Origin: Bog-473 sp963719485
GTDB lineage: Bacteria; Actinomycetota; Acidimicrobiia; Acidimicrobiales; RAAP-2
DNA: 64,000 nucleotides
Assembly (NCBI GenBank): GCA_963719485.1
Contig: OY970387.1
Location: forward strand, 4,628,976 to 4,692,975
Reading direction: 5' to 3'
Part shown: piece after piece, positions 16,907 to 25,417 of the stretch
Numbering within the stretch: position 1 is the first letter of the stretch
Layout: every line of letters begins with the position of its first letter
The notes under the pieces: generated by a model
What the model saw: only the letters and a program-made list of their open reading frames with translations
Databases searched by the model: none
What the model was told of the DNA's origin: nothing
Program-made: the position numbers and the translations under genes

Positions 16907-16953
16907 CCGACCGGCTGAACCTTCGTGAGCCTCGATTCGACGAGGCGACACAC

Positions 16954-18435
16954 TCAGTTTCGTCCGATCGGCGCCAAGCTCCCGATGACCTCGTCCTCTT
17001 GTTCCGCCTCATCTGCCTGGCCGGCGCCGTCGCCGGTGGCTCGGGCACGCCGAATGCCCACGGCGGTCACCGCGCCGAGCGCGGAGGCGCCGGCCGACAC
17101 GGCCAGTGCCGGGCGGTATCCGCTCGTGACTGCAGCGGAAGTGGCAAGGCTGCCGTGCGCGTTGAACACCGCCGTGACCACGGCGACCCCGAACACAGCA
17201 CCGAACTGCTGCATCGTGTTGAGCGTTCCCGCCGCCTTTCCCAAGAGATCCTGTGGCACGGCATTGAGCCCGCCCGCAGTGACGCTGGGTAACGCCATCG
17301 ATATGCCGACGCCGGCAATGACGAAGGGTATGACGAAGCTGGTGTAGGGCCCCGACGTCGCCGCGAGGTGGACCATCCACCCGAAGCCGAACGCCTGCAT
17401 CAGCAGACCCGGCACGATGAGCGCGCGGGCACCAAGCCGATCCGAGAGCGCGCCAGCGATCGGAGCGATGACGAGCGGCGTTCCCGTCCACGGAAGGAAG
17501 CGCAGACCGGTTCCAAGCGGAGAGGTTCCTCGGGCGAACTGGAAGTACTGGCTTGTCAGGAAGGCGGCCGAGAAGATCGCGGCCGCCATGAAGAACTGCG
17601 TGGTCACAGCGGAGCTAAAAGAGATCCGCTTGAAGAGGCCGAGCGGGATCATCGGCTCGGGGGCGCGACTTTCCCACCACACGAAGCCCGCGAGCATCAT
17701 CGCTCCCACGAACAACCCGATGAGGTTCTGCGACGTACCCCAGCCGTTCTGACCGCCCTGGACCAGCCCCCAAATGAGGATCGCGACGCCGCCTGAGACC
17801 AGAACGAGCGCGGGAACATCGAGCCGCGCCCGCGCGCCGTAGCTCTCGGGCAGCCGGAGGGCGGCACCCACCGTGGCGGCGACGCCGATCGGAACGTTGA
17901 CCCAGAAGATCCAGTGCCAGTTGAGGCCCTGGGTGATGCCACCTCCGATGAGAGGCCCCGCCGCGACGGCCACACCGGCGATGCCACCCCAGATGCCCAC
18001 AACGGCACCACGCTTTTCGATCGGGAATGCCGAGGTCAGGATGGTGAGGCTCAGTGGCATGACGATGGCGGCACCGATCCCCTGTATTGCACGGAAGGCG
18101 ATGAGCATGTTGGCGTCGGGTGCGAGCGCGCACGCGGCGGATGCTGCCGTGAAGAGAGCCAGACCGACCACGTAGACCCGGCGCCGGCCCAGCCGGTCAC
18201 CGAGCGCAGCCGCGGTCAGGATGCCCGCACCGAACGCAATTGTGTACACGCTCACCGTCCACTGCAGCGTCGCGATGCCGCCGCCGAAGCTTCGATGAAT
18301 GGACGGGAGCGCCGTCACGACGACAAGGGTGTCAAGGGTCACCATGAAGTACGCGACGGCGGTGAGCAACACTGTCGTGGCGGGTTTCGTAGACGAGGCG
18401 TTCCTCGATGGTGATTGAGATGTGGTTGTGGTCAT
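16954..18435 (-). CDS. DHA2-family MFS exporter (14 membrane spans)
   Basis: A 493-residue multidrug-type transporter. The DHA2 signature near helix 1 reads MVTLDTLVVVTALPSIH, motif A appears as GDRLGRRRVYV, and motif C follows as GGIAGVAVAAGPLIGG. About 14 hydrophobic helices are visible, ending in a short acidic cytoplasmic tail. The ATG at 18435 has GGGAGA seven bases upstream. It lies downstream of, and in line with, the RibD/DHFR-like reductase, both on the minus strand, and may be controlled with it by the divergent sigma factor. Confidence 0.87.
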   Translation of the reverse strand: MTTTTSQSPSRNASSTKPATTVLLTAVAYFMVTLDTLVVVTALPSIHRSFGGGIATLQWTVSVYTIAFGAGILTAAALGDRLGRRRVYVVGLALFTAASAACALAPDANMLIAFRAIQGIGAAIVMPLSLTILTSAFPIEKRGAVVGIWGGIAGVAVAAGPLIGGGITQGLNWHWIFWVNVPIGVAATVGAALRLPESYGARARLDVPALVLVSGGVAILIWGLVQGGQNGWGTSQNLIGLFVGAMMLAGFVWWESRAPEPMIPLGLFKRISFSSAVTTQFFMAAAIFSAAFLTSQYFQFARGTSPLGTGLRFLPWTGTPLVIAPIAGALSDRLGARALIVPGLLMQAFGFGWMVHLAATSGPYTSFVIPFVIAGVGISMALPSVTAGGLNAVPQDLLGKAAGTLNTMQQFGAVFGVAVVTAVFNAHGSLATSAAVTSGYRPALAVSAGASALGAVTAVGIRRARATGDGAGQADEAEQEDEVIGSLAPIGRN

Positions 18436-18544
18436 TGTTTCTCCCATTGGAGTTCGGTGTTCTCTCTGGCGCCCGAATGGACACCGGCCGGCCGACTTCG
18501 TTTGTCGCTGAGGTCGGCCGGTTGCCGGCGCTGAGGCCGCCCGG

Positions 18545-19123
18545 TCAGGCGGCCCGGACCACCTCGTACGTGAGCAGCGACAGGCCTTCACCGATGGTCT
18601 GGGCGCGGACGAAGCGCAGGGGTGTCTTGTCACTGCACTCGCCGAAGAGGCGCTTGCCCGCTCCGAGCACGACCGGGAAGATGACGATCCGAAACTCGTC
18701 GACAAGCCCATGCTCGATCAGGCTCTGCACGAGCTGGTAGCTGGCGTAGATGAGGATCTCGCCGCCGATCTCATCCTTCAGCTTGGAGACCTCCTTGACC
18801 ACATCACCCTGGAGCAGCGTCGAGTTGGACCACTTGGGCTCACTCAAGGTGGAGGAGACGACGTACTTGGGGAGGCTGTTCAACCGGTCCGCCCATTCGC
18901 CAGTCCGATCCTGCCACCGAGTGGCAAACCACTCGTCGCTCTTGCGACCCAGCAGCATGGCCTCGGCCTGCAGAGCCTCGTCAGTCTCGACTTTGATCCA
19001 ACCTTCGAGATCCTTGCCCCCAAACTGGCCGAACCAGCCACCCAACCTGAAGCCTTCCTGGCCATCGGGGTCCTGGACGACCCCATCGAGTGAGACGTTG
19101 GTGGTGACGACGAGTTTTCCCAT
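18545..19123 (-). CDS. RibD C-terminal/dihydrofolate reductase-like protein
   Basis: A 192-residue protein of the bacterial bifunctional deaminase-reductase C-terminal family. The start MGKLVVTTNVSLDGVV, the helix with AEAMLLGRKSDEWF, then KYVVSSTL, LIYASYQLVQSLIEHGLVDEF and VVLGAGKRLF are the usual segments in order. Such reductases use NADPH; the natural substrates of these stand-alone actinobacterial forms are unknown. Such genes often sit beside ECF sigma genes, as here (divergent, 149 bp apart). Confidence 0.87.
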   Translation of the reverse strand: MGKLVVTTNVSLDGVVQDPDGQEGFRLGGWFGQFGGKDLEGWIKVETDEALQAEAMLLGRKSDEWFATRWQDRTGEWADRLNSLPKYVVSSTLSEPKWSNSTLLQGDVVKEVSKLKDEIGGEILIYASYQLVQSLIEHGLVDEFRIVIFPVVLGAGKRLFGECSDKTPLRFVRAQTIGEGLSLLTYEVVRAA

Positions 19124-19272
19124 TTCAGGTTCTCCTCTTGTTGGTTGTGAGTTACAAGTGGTGTAGACACCGCAGCTCGAAAAGTTGGGCGCCCACGGAC
19201 CGCCCAGTTCGCCCCTCGGCCGGTGTCTATATGAGGATGGAACCGCGACCAGTCGACGGGAAGCAGGAGACG

Positions 19273-20289
19273 ATGGCAGAGGTGACGGCCGAGTTGATCT
19301 CGAGGGCGCGAGCCGGCGACGGCGATGCGTTCCGCCAGCTCACCGAGCCGCACCGCCGCGAGCTCCAGGTGCATTGCTACCGGATGCTCGGCTCTTTCCA
19401 AGATGCCGAGGACGCTCTCCAAGAGACGCTGCTGGCCGCATGGCGGGGTTTCGGAGGTTTCGAGGGACGTGCCTCGCTGCGCACGTGGCTTTACCAGATC
19501 GCCACCAACCGGTGTCTCAACGCGCGTCGTTCGGCCAGCCGGCGCCCGGCCAAGGAGTGGGACGTGCCCAAGGTTGAACCGCCTGAGCCGACACGGCTCG
19601 GGGAAGTCCTCTGGCTCGAGCCGTATCCCGACACCCTGTACAAGGGTGCCATCGATATTCCGCTCAGCCCAGAAGCCCGCTACGAACAGACGGAGTCCAT
19701 CTCTCTGGCTTTCGTCACCGCGCTTCAGGTCCTGCCGCCACGGCAGCTCGCAGTGCTCGTCTTGCGCGATGTCCTCGGATTCCCGTCGCACGAGGTGGCC
19801 GACATGCTGGGTTCGACGCTCGAATCGGTCAATAGTGCTCTCAAGCGGGCGCGCGCCAGCCTGGAGCAACGGAGGCCAGCGGCCGCGGACATCGAACCAC
19901 CACCCGCTCCCGACTCACATTCGGAAAAAGAGGTCCTGGGAAGGTTCGTCAGCGCATGGGAGTCGGCCGATCTGGACGCGCTGGTCGCTCTCTTGACGGA
20001 CGACGTCTTCACGTCCATGCCGCCGATGCCTTTCGAATACGAGGGCAGAGAGGCTGTGGCGGGCTTCTGTGCCAGCATTTTCGGCTCGGGCCGTCGGCAC
20101 GACCTCGTGCCGACGCGAGCCAACGGTCAGCCGGCGTTCGGAGTATACGTACGCGCTCCTGACGGCGTCAGCCACGGGGTGGGCCTCTTCGTCCTCGCTC
20201 TTAGGGGCGAGCGCATCTGCGCCATGACCCGTTTTGAGAACAGCGTGCTCCGATGGTTCCGGCTACCGCGATCGCTCCCGAACCGATAG
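19273..20289 (+). CDS. ECF sigma factor with SnoaL-like C-terminal domain (ECF56/SigG-like)
   Basis: A 338-residue ECF sigma factor. Region 2 includes VHCYRMLGSFQDAEDALQET and the -10 recognition part RTWLYQIATNRCLN; region 4 is LPPRQLAVLVLRDVLGFPSHEVADML with the recognition helix SVNSALKRAR. After a linker, residues about 220-330 form a SnoaL/NTF2-like domain (FVSAWESADLDALVALLTDDVF), which in related groups controls sigma activity in place of an anti-sigma factor. The ATG at 19273 is preceded by AGGAGA; two ATGs upstream lack such a site. Divergent from the reductase gene, it may drive the local reductase and exporter genes. Confidence 0.87.
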   Translation: MAEVTAELISRARAGDGDAFRQLTEPHRRELQVHCYRMLGSFQDAEDALQETLLAAWRGFGGFEGRASLRTWLYQIATNRCLNARRSASRRPAKEWDVPKVEPPEPTRLGEVLWLEPYPDTLYKGAIDIPLSPEARYEQTESISLAFVTALQVLPPRQLAVLVLRDVLGFPSHEVADMLGSTLESVNSALKRARASLEQRRPAAADIEPPPAPDSHSEKEVLGRFVSAWESADLDALVALLTDDVFTSMPPMPFEYEGREAVAGFCASIFGSGRRHDLVPTRANGQPAFGVYVRAPDGVSHGVGLFVLALRGERICAMTRFENSVLRWFRLPRSLPNR

Positions 20290-20341
20290 CGCAGCCCGCC
20301 TGAGGAGGTGGTCTTTCCTCGTCAATTCGCGAGGTTGATCT

Positions 20342-21817
20342 TCATGAAGATAGCGGCTGGACTTGCGTCGGCCGCTCTTCGATGGCCGGTTCCGATGCAA
20401 GCACCCCGGTCATACGAGTGCTGTCCATGCCGAAGAAGGCAATGAGGCAGCCGATCCCAGCAAAGAGCGCGCCAAACCAGAAGGCGATGGAGAAGCCGTG
20501 GTTGAGCGCGTTTGTCATGACGAAGGGCTCGTGGCCGTGCGCGCCGATGAATCTCGTCGTTGCCGACACAGCGAGGGTGGAGAGGACCGCGACGCCGAGT
20601 GCCCCGCCGATCTGTTGCGTCGTGGTTATCAGCCCTGATGCGACGCCCGCTTCTTCGTGGGCGACACCGCTCATGGCCCCGATGGTCACCGGCACGAAGG
20701 AGAGACCCAGGCCGACTCCGGCCAGAAGGAACCCAGGCAACAGTGTTCCGAGGTAGGTGCCATGAGGCGAGATCTGGGCGAAATAGATGAGTCCCCCAGC
20801 GGCCAGTGCCATGCCCAGGGTCATCACGAGTCGGACGCCGAACTTGGCGACCAGTGATTGAGCTGCCCCGGCCGCGACAATGATGGAGCCCGCGATCGCC
20901 AGGTAGCCGACTCCAGTCTTGAGGGCTGAATACCCCAGAACCTGCTGCATGTAGAGCGACAGGAAATAGAACATGGAGAAGATGGAGGCGCCCAACGCGA
21001 GCGAGACCATGTTGGACACGCTCAGGCTGCGGTTGCGAAAGATCGAAAGGGGGACGAGGGCGGATTTCGTTCGACGCTCGATGACGACGAAGAGGCCAAT
21101 GAGGACGACAGCCACCGCCAGAATCCCCAGCGTCTTGGCGGAGGCCCAACCCCAACTCGTGCTCTTGACCAGCGCGAACACCATCAAAACCAGGCCGGCG
21201 GTCAGAGTGACGGCCCCCGGAATGTCGAAGCCCCGGTCCTCGTCCTCCGCCAGCGATGGCGTGAGGAAGAAGAAGCTCGCCAGTACAACCAGCGAGCCGA
21301 TCGGCACATTCACGTAGAAGATCCATTGCCAGCCGAATTCCTGGGTGAGGATCCCGCCGAGCAGGACGCCGAACGCGCCGCCTGCACCGGCGATGGCCCC
21401 CCAAATACTCAGGGCCGTGTTTCGCTCCCGGCCCTCCGCGAAGGTGACCGTGAGGATGGAGAGCGCTGCGGGAGACAGGATCGCGGCCCCCAGTCCCTGC
21501 ACGGCTCGGGCTGTGACCAGCCAGCCGCTCGACGTCGCCAACCCACAGAACAGGGAGGCCGTGGTGAAGACAACGACGCCTGTCACGAACACCCTGCGCC
21601 GTCCCAGCTTGTCCGCCACGCGGCCGCCCAGCATGAGAAAGCCACCGAACATCAGCGCGTAGGCGTTCAAGACCCACAACAGGTTCTGCTCGGAAAAGTG
21701 CAGCCCGCGCTGAATCGAGGGCAGTGCCACATTCACGATGGAGACATCGAGAATCACCATGAACTGGGCGACACAAATGACCCCCAGGGCAAACCACTTC
21801 CGCCTATCTGCTGTCAT
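20342..21817 (-). CDS. DHA2-family MFS exporter
   Basis: A 491-residue transporter with FMVILDVSIVNVALPSIQ (DHA2 motif D1), GRVADKLGRRRVFV (motif A), and GAIAGAGGAFGVLLGG (motif C), and about 14 hydrophobic helices. GGAGGA lies six bases before the ATG. It is convergent with the sigma gene (52 bp apart). It is not a close copy of the exporter at 16954, so the two are separate acquisitions or old paralogues rather than a recent duplication. Confidence 0.88.
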   Translation of the reverse strand: MTADRRKWFALGVICVAQFMVILDVSIVNVALPSIQRGLHFSEQNLLWVLNAYALMFGGFLMLGGRVADKLGRRRVFVTGVVVFTTASLFCGLATSSGWLVTARAVQGLGAAILSPAALSILTVTFAEGRERNTALSIWGAIAGAGGAFGVLLGGILTQEFGWQWIFYVNVPIGSLVVLASFFFLTPSLAEDEDRGFDIPGAVTLTAGLVLMVFALVKSTSWGWASAKTLGILAVAVVLIGLFVVIERRTKSALVPLSIFRNRSLSVSNMVSLALGASIFSMFYFLSLYMQQVLGYSALKTGVGYLAIAGSIIVAAGAAQSLVAKFGVRLVMTLGMALAAGGLIYFAQISPHGTYLGTLLPGFLLAGVGLGLSFVPVTIGAMSGVAHEEAGVASGLITTTQQIGGALGVAVLSTLAVSATTRFIGAHGHEPFVMTNALNHGFSIAFWFGALFAGIGCLIAFFGMDSTRMTGVLASEPAIEERPTQVQPLSS

Positions 21818-22195
21818 CGTTCCTCCGGTCAGTGATTGGTTCTGCGTCAGTGGTCTCGGTTCACCCGCCGGTCAGGTCACCGTAAAGGACAGGCTATGGA
21901 GAGTCGGCCACCTTCGAAACGGGCGCAGGGCCAGCTCCGTCGAGGACAATAGGTTCACCCTGTGACATACAGGATGAACCGTGTCGACCCACCTTCATGC
22001 CAGGGATCTCCTGGCGTTGGTCCATGACGCATCTTGTCTTTGCATCTACGACGAACAGATGACTCGCAATTCGACAACGGAGATCGAGATCATCGGGGCT
22101 GCAGAGCGCAGCCGTGTGGAGTGACGCTGATCTAGCCTCTGATCTGGCGTTTGATCTGGCGTTTGATCTGGCGTTCATTTCATCTGGCGTTTCTT
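21818..22195. other. Intergenic region between the exporter and tRNA-Arg
   Basis: About 380 bases with no supported gene. It carries the promoter side of the exporter gene and, next to the tRNA, a set of 12-bp tandem repeats listed separately. A minus-strand open frame here (21894-22229) is only the repeat and tRNA read through. No integrase or transposase fragment is visible. Confidence 0.5.
22140..22191. repeat. 12-bp tandem repeat TGATCTGGCGTT next to the tRNA 3' end
   Basis: Three exact consecutive copies lie at 22140, 22152 and 22164, followed after five bases by a degenerate fourth (CATCTGGCGTTT at 22180). The array ends four bases from the CCA end of the tRNA-Arg gene. Such repeats beside a tRNA 3' end are a common spot for integration or slippage; a role as an attachment or recombinase-arm site is inference. 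Confidence 0.85.
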
Positions 22196-22270
22196 TGGCG
22201 CCCCCGGAAGGATTCGAACCTTCGCACACGGTTTAGGAAACCGATGCTCTATCCCCTGAGCTACGGGGGC
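22196..22270 (-). tRNA. tRNA-Arg (anticodon CCT)
   Basis: Read on the minus strand the sequence folds as a complete cloverleaf: acceptor GCCCCCG pairing with CGGGGGC, D arm GCTC/GAGC, anticodon loop TTCCTAA with CCT at positions 34-36, and T arm GAAGG-TTCGAAT-CCTTC. A discriminator G and an encoded CCA (22196-22198) follow. CCT decodes the AGG arginine codon. It stands at the right border of the lower-GC block. Confidence 0.95.
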
Positions 22271-22339
22271 TCAGACGGACATTCCGTTGCACAGTACCGT
22301 CGCCACCGGCCCTGCCGGTTTCGCAGCGGCCCTCGGGAC

Positions 22340-23746
22340 TCAGGCTGTTGCGTTGAGGGGGCTGACCGGCGGCATCTTCAGGGCCGCCTCGACCTCGTTC
22401 AGGGCGGGCGGGTCGGGAGTGAGCGGCCCACCGGTGATAGGGGTCATCCACACGTGCATCATTGGCTGGGTCACCTTGTTGACGCTGCCCGCCCCGCAGG
22501 ACGAGTTGGCGTCCGTACCGACCACCGTGCCGCCGTTCGTGCTGAAGCAGAGGTCGGTGTGGATGTGCCACTGGGTCAGGCACCCACCCGGCTGCGGGGG
22601 CGTCTGCCCCTTCGGGACGAGATACATGGCCGCCGAAAGGATGGCGCCGTGGGCGGTGTTCACGTAGACCAGAGCGGGGATCGCGTCGGGGTTCAGCGCC
22701 TGGCCCGACCGGTAGATCGAAGGATTGATGTAGTGCACGATCCGCTTCCCGGTCTGTGTCACCGGCACGTACCCGGCTGCCTTGGCCGCCGCCAGGCTGG
22801 TGTACTTCTGCGGTGCCGCGACCGTCTGGTTGACCAGGTTGACCGCGGACTGCTGTTGCGTCGCCGTGGGCTGGGCGGTGCAGCTCGGCTCCGCCATCTT
22901 CATGCCGGCCATCATCGACGACATGTTGTCGGGCCAGCTGATCGCTCCGGCCGGTGAGTTGGTAGGGAGCGACAGCGGAGAGGTCGCGGCGGTCGTCGAT
23001 CCCGGTCCCGCTGAACTCGGCATGCCCGCCATCGCAGAACCGGAACCGCCGCTTGACGGGATCGCAGGCGTGCCGGAGCGCGCCGACGCCTGCGGTGGCG
23101 CGGTGGCATGCGCCGGCCGCGCGGTCGCTGCCGGCGTCGTCGTCGTGGCGCCGGCGATCAGGTTCGTGCCCAACAGCGAGACCAACGCCACCGGCAGTGC
23201 GGCCAGCGCGACGCCATGCTGCCGGGCCGCCGTGGGCGAGCCGGCGGGCGACAGGACGACGAGGGCCGCCGCGGCCTCAATGGTCGTCGTGACCAGACCG
23301 ACCAGGTCCATGGTCTCCCAACCCTTGAGGATGTAGAAGGCATAGAACAACGCTGTGCCCCCGAGCATGGCGACCGAGATGAGCCGCCAGGCGGCGCGGG
23401 ACGTGAACGTCCACCAGAACGCAACGGCAAAGCCGATGGTGTCGACGATGAAGAGGACGGCGGTCACGCGCTCGTCCCCCCAGTGGGTCGACACGATCAC
23501 TGCGTGCACCAGCGCGCCGACGAGCGTGCCGAGCAGCACCACCTTGGCGGCGAAGGGCAGTCCGTCGAGGCGGGCCTGTGTCCGTGCGGCCCACCCGACC
23601 CGGCGCGCCGAGAGCGCCCGCAGCCCGGCCAGCGCCATCCAGACAACGGGGCCGATCAGCACCAGGGCGACGAGTCCGGGCAGGTGCTCGTGGGGTACCG
23701 AGAGCACCCCGCCCGAACCGCTCATCTGCATCACCATGTCCCTCAC
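22340..23746 (-). CDS. Six-span membrane protein with Met-rich linker and extracytoplasmic WHxH module
   Basis: A 468-residue protein. Residues about 20-195 hold six hydrophobic helices; a Ser/Thr/Pro/Ala-rich linker follows with Met clusters (MAGMPSS; MSSMMAGMKM), typical of Cu(I)-binding Met motifs. The last 180 residues form a module with TSLAAAKAAGY, VHYIN, QWHIHTDLC and MMHVWM. The same ordered module ends the protein encoded at 38930, which sits beside copC/copD and ycnI genes, so copper or another soft metal is the best guess for its ligand. I know no named family. It stands between the tRNA and ahcY, divergent from ahcY. Confidence 0.7.
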   Translation of the reverse strand: MRDMVMQMSGSGGVLSVPHEHLPGLVALVLIGPVVWMALAGLRALSARRVGWAARTQARLDGLPFAAKVVLLGTLVGALVHAVIVSTHWGDERVTAVLFIVDTIGFAVAFWWTFTSRAAWRLISVAMLGGTALFYAFYILKGWETMDLVGLVTTTIEAAAALVVLSPAGSPTAARQHGVALAALPVALVSLLGTNLIAGATTTTPAATARPAHATAPPQASARSGTPAIPSSGGSGSAMAGMPSSAGPGSTTAATSPLSLPTNSPAGAISWPDNMSSMMAGMKMAEPSCTAQPTATQQQSAVNLVNQTVAAPQKYTSLAAAKAAGYVPVTQTGKRIVHYINPSIYRSGQALNPDAIPALVYVNTAHGAILSAAMYLVPKGQTPPQPGGCLTQWHIHTDLCFSTNGGTVVGTDANSSCGAGSVNKVTQPMMHVWMTPITGGPLTPDPPALNEVEAALKMPPVSPLNATA

Positions 23747-23868
23747 CGTGGACCTCCCCTTCCTCCGACCGAGGGTACGAAGGGGATGCGATGATTCCGT
23801 GAGCAGGTCTTCAGGGGATTGTGCCCCTCACCCCCGCCCAGGGCCTATTCTTTGACAGGGTACGCGGC

Positions 23869-23886
23869 CTCCGACAGAGGTCGGAG
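23869..23886 (+). promoter_or_regulatory. Hairpin in the ahcY leader
   Basis: CTCCGAC and GTCGGAG form a perfect seven-pair stem with an AGAG tetraloop about 80 bases before the ahcY start codon. It may be an RNA structure in the leader or an operator dyad. It does not match the conserved core of the SAH riboswitch as I know it, so I do not call a riboswitch. Confidence 0.35.
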
Positions 23887-23967
23887 CACGTGCGTTGCGC
23901 TTCCGCCGTCCGGCCCGCCCAAATTTGGCGCGCTCGCGCACGTCCATTCCACCCAAAGGAGCATGCA

Positions 23968-25410
23968 ATGACTTCCCCCGACCCCTTCAAGGTCGCCGAC
24001 CTCTCGCTGGCCGCATTCGGGCGCAAGGAGATCGAGCTGGCCGAGCACGAGATGCCCGGGCTGATGGCCATGCGGGCCGAGTTCGCCGCGTCGCAGCCTC
24101 TCGCCGGCGCCCGCGTGACCGGTTCCCTGCACATGACGGTCCAGACCGCCGTGCTCATCGAGACGCTCACCGCGCTCGGCGCCAGGGTGCGCTGGGCCAG
24201 CTGCAACATCTTCTCCACACAGGACCACGCGGCCGCCGCGGTGGCTGTGGGTCCGCACGGCACGGTCGACGATCCCCGGGGCGTGCCCGTCTTCGCCTGG
24301 AAGGGCGAGACGCTCGAGGAGTACTGGTGGTGCACGGTCCAGGCCCTGCTGTGGCCCGGCGAGGGCGGCCCCAACATGATCCTCGACGACGGTGGCGACG
24401 CCACCCTCCTCGTGCACAAGGGGGTCGAGTTCGAGAAGGCGGGCAGCGTGCCCGACCCCTCCACCGCCGAGTCCGAGGAGTTCGAGGTCGTTCTCACCGT
24501 GCTCGGTCAAAGCCTGGCGGAGGACTCTGGTCGCTGGACGTCCATCGCCAACGGGATCAAGGGGGTCACCGAGGAGACCACGACCGGCGTGCACCGCCTG
24601 GTCGACATGGCCAGAAAAGGTGAGCTCCTCTTCCCCGCCATCAACGTCAACGACTCGGTCACCAAGTCGAAGTTCGACAACAAGTACGGCTGTCGCCACT
24701 CCCTGGTGGATGGGATCAACCGGGCCACCGACGTGCTCATCGGAGGCAAGGTGGCGGTCGTCTGCGGCTACGGCGACGTCGGCAAGGGCTGCGCGCAGTC
24801 GCTCGCCGGCCAGGGTGCACGCGTCGTGGTGACCGAGGTCGACCCGATCTGCGCGCTCCAGGCAGCCATGGAGGGTTTCCAGGTCACGACCCTCGAGGAC
24901 ATCCTGCCCCAGGCCGACATCATCATCACGACCACCGGGAACAAGGACATCATCACCGCCGCGCACATGGCGGGCATGAAGCACCAGGCGATCGTGGGGA
25001 ACATCGGTCACTTCGACAACGAGATCGATATGGCCGGCCTGACCAGGACGCCCGGGATCGAGCGGGTGAACATCAAGCCCCAGGTCGACAAGTGGGTCTT
25101 CCCCGACGGCCACGCCATCATCATCCTGTCCGAGGGCCGGCTGCTGAACCTGGGCAACGCGACGGGCCACCCCAGCTTCGTCATGTCCAACTCGTTCACC
25201 AACCAGACGATGGCGCAGATCGAGCTGTTCACCCAGACCGGCCAGTACGTGAACGACGTCTACGTCCTGCCGAAGCACCTCGACGAGAAGGTGGCGCGGC
25301 TTCACCTCGGCGCGCTGGGTGTGAAGCTCACGACGCTGACCGACGAGCAGGCCGACTACATCGGCGTTCCCGTCCAGGGCCCTTACAAGCCGGACACCTA
25401 CCGATATTGA
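23968..25410 (+). CDS. ahcY: Adenosylhomocysteinase (S-adenosylhomocysteine hydrolase)
   Basis: A 480-residue enzyme splitting S-adenosylhomocysteine into adenosine and homocysteine, so keeping methylation running. Diagnostic segments are SLHMTVQTAVLIETL, SCNIFSTQDHAAAA, the NAD-binding GYGDVGKGCAQSL, IGHFDNEID and the C-terminal KLTTLTDEQADYIGVPVQGPYKPDTYRY. The ATG at 23968 follows AAAGGAG with seven bases between. Length is normal for the bacterial form carrying the extra insert. It is divergent from the WHxH membrane protein gene and convergent with the anti-sigma gene (7 bp). Confidence 0.97.
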   Translation: MTSPDPFKVADLSLAAFGRKEIELAEHEMPGLMAMRAEFAASQPLAGARVTGSLHMTVQTAVLIETLTALGARVRWASCNIFSTQDHAAAAVAVGPHGTVDDPRGVPVFAWKGETLEEYWWCTVQALLWPGEGGPNMILDDGGDATLLVHKGVEFEKAGSVPDPSTAESEEFEVVLTVLGQSLAEDSGRWTSIANGIKGVTEETTTGVHRLVDMARKGELLFPAINVNDSVTKSKFDNKYGCRHSLVDGINRATDVLIGGKVAVVCGYGDVGKGCAQSLAGQGARVVVTEVDPICALQAAMEGFQVTTLEDILPQADIIITTTGNKDIITAAHMAGMKHQAIVGNIGHFDNEIDMAGLTRTPGIERVNIKPQVDKWVFPDGHAIIILSEGRLLNLGNATGHPSFVMSNSFTNQTMAQIELFTQTGQYVNDVYVLPKHLDEKVARLHLGALGVKLTTLTDEQADYIGVPVQGPYKPDTYRY

Positions 25411-25417
25411 GGGGTCG

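Noticed and set aside
20317..20334. Terminator between the sigma factor and exporter genes
   Set aside because: CCTCG/CGAGG gives only five pairs with an eight-base loop and no T run.
21894..22229. Minus-strand frame with NARSNARS-like repeats
   Set aside because: It is the translation of the 12-bp repeats and the tRNA gene; no start site or family.
14067..22270. Prophage or transposon ends in the lower-GC block
   Set aside because: No integrase, transposase, phage structural gene or terminal inverted repeats are present; only the tRNA and composition support an island.
23770..23967. SAH riboswitch before ahcY
   Set aside because: A hairpin exists, but the conserved core I would expect is not visible; a covariance-model search for the SAH riboswitch would decide.
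23845..25305. 486-codon open frame antisense to ahcY
   Set aside because: It mirrors the high-GC codon pattern of ahcY, resembles no protein family and is full of His/Asp/Val low-complexity typical of antisense frames.
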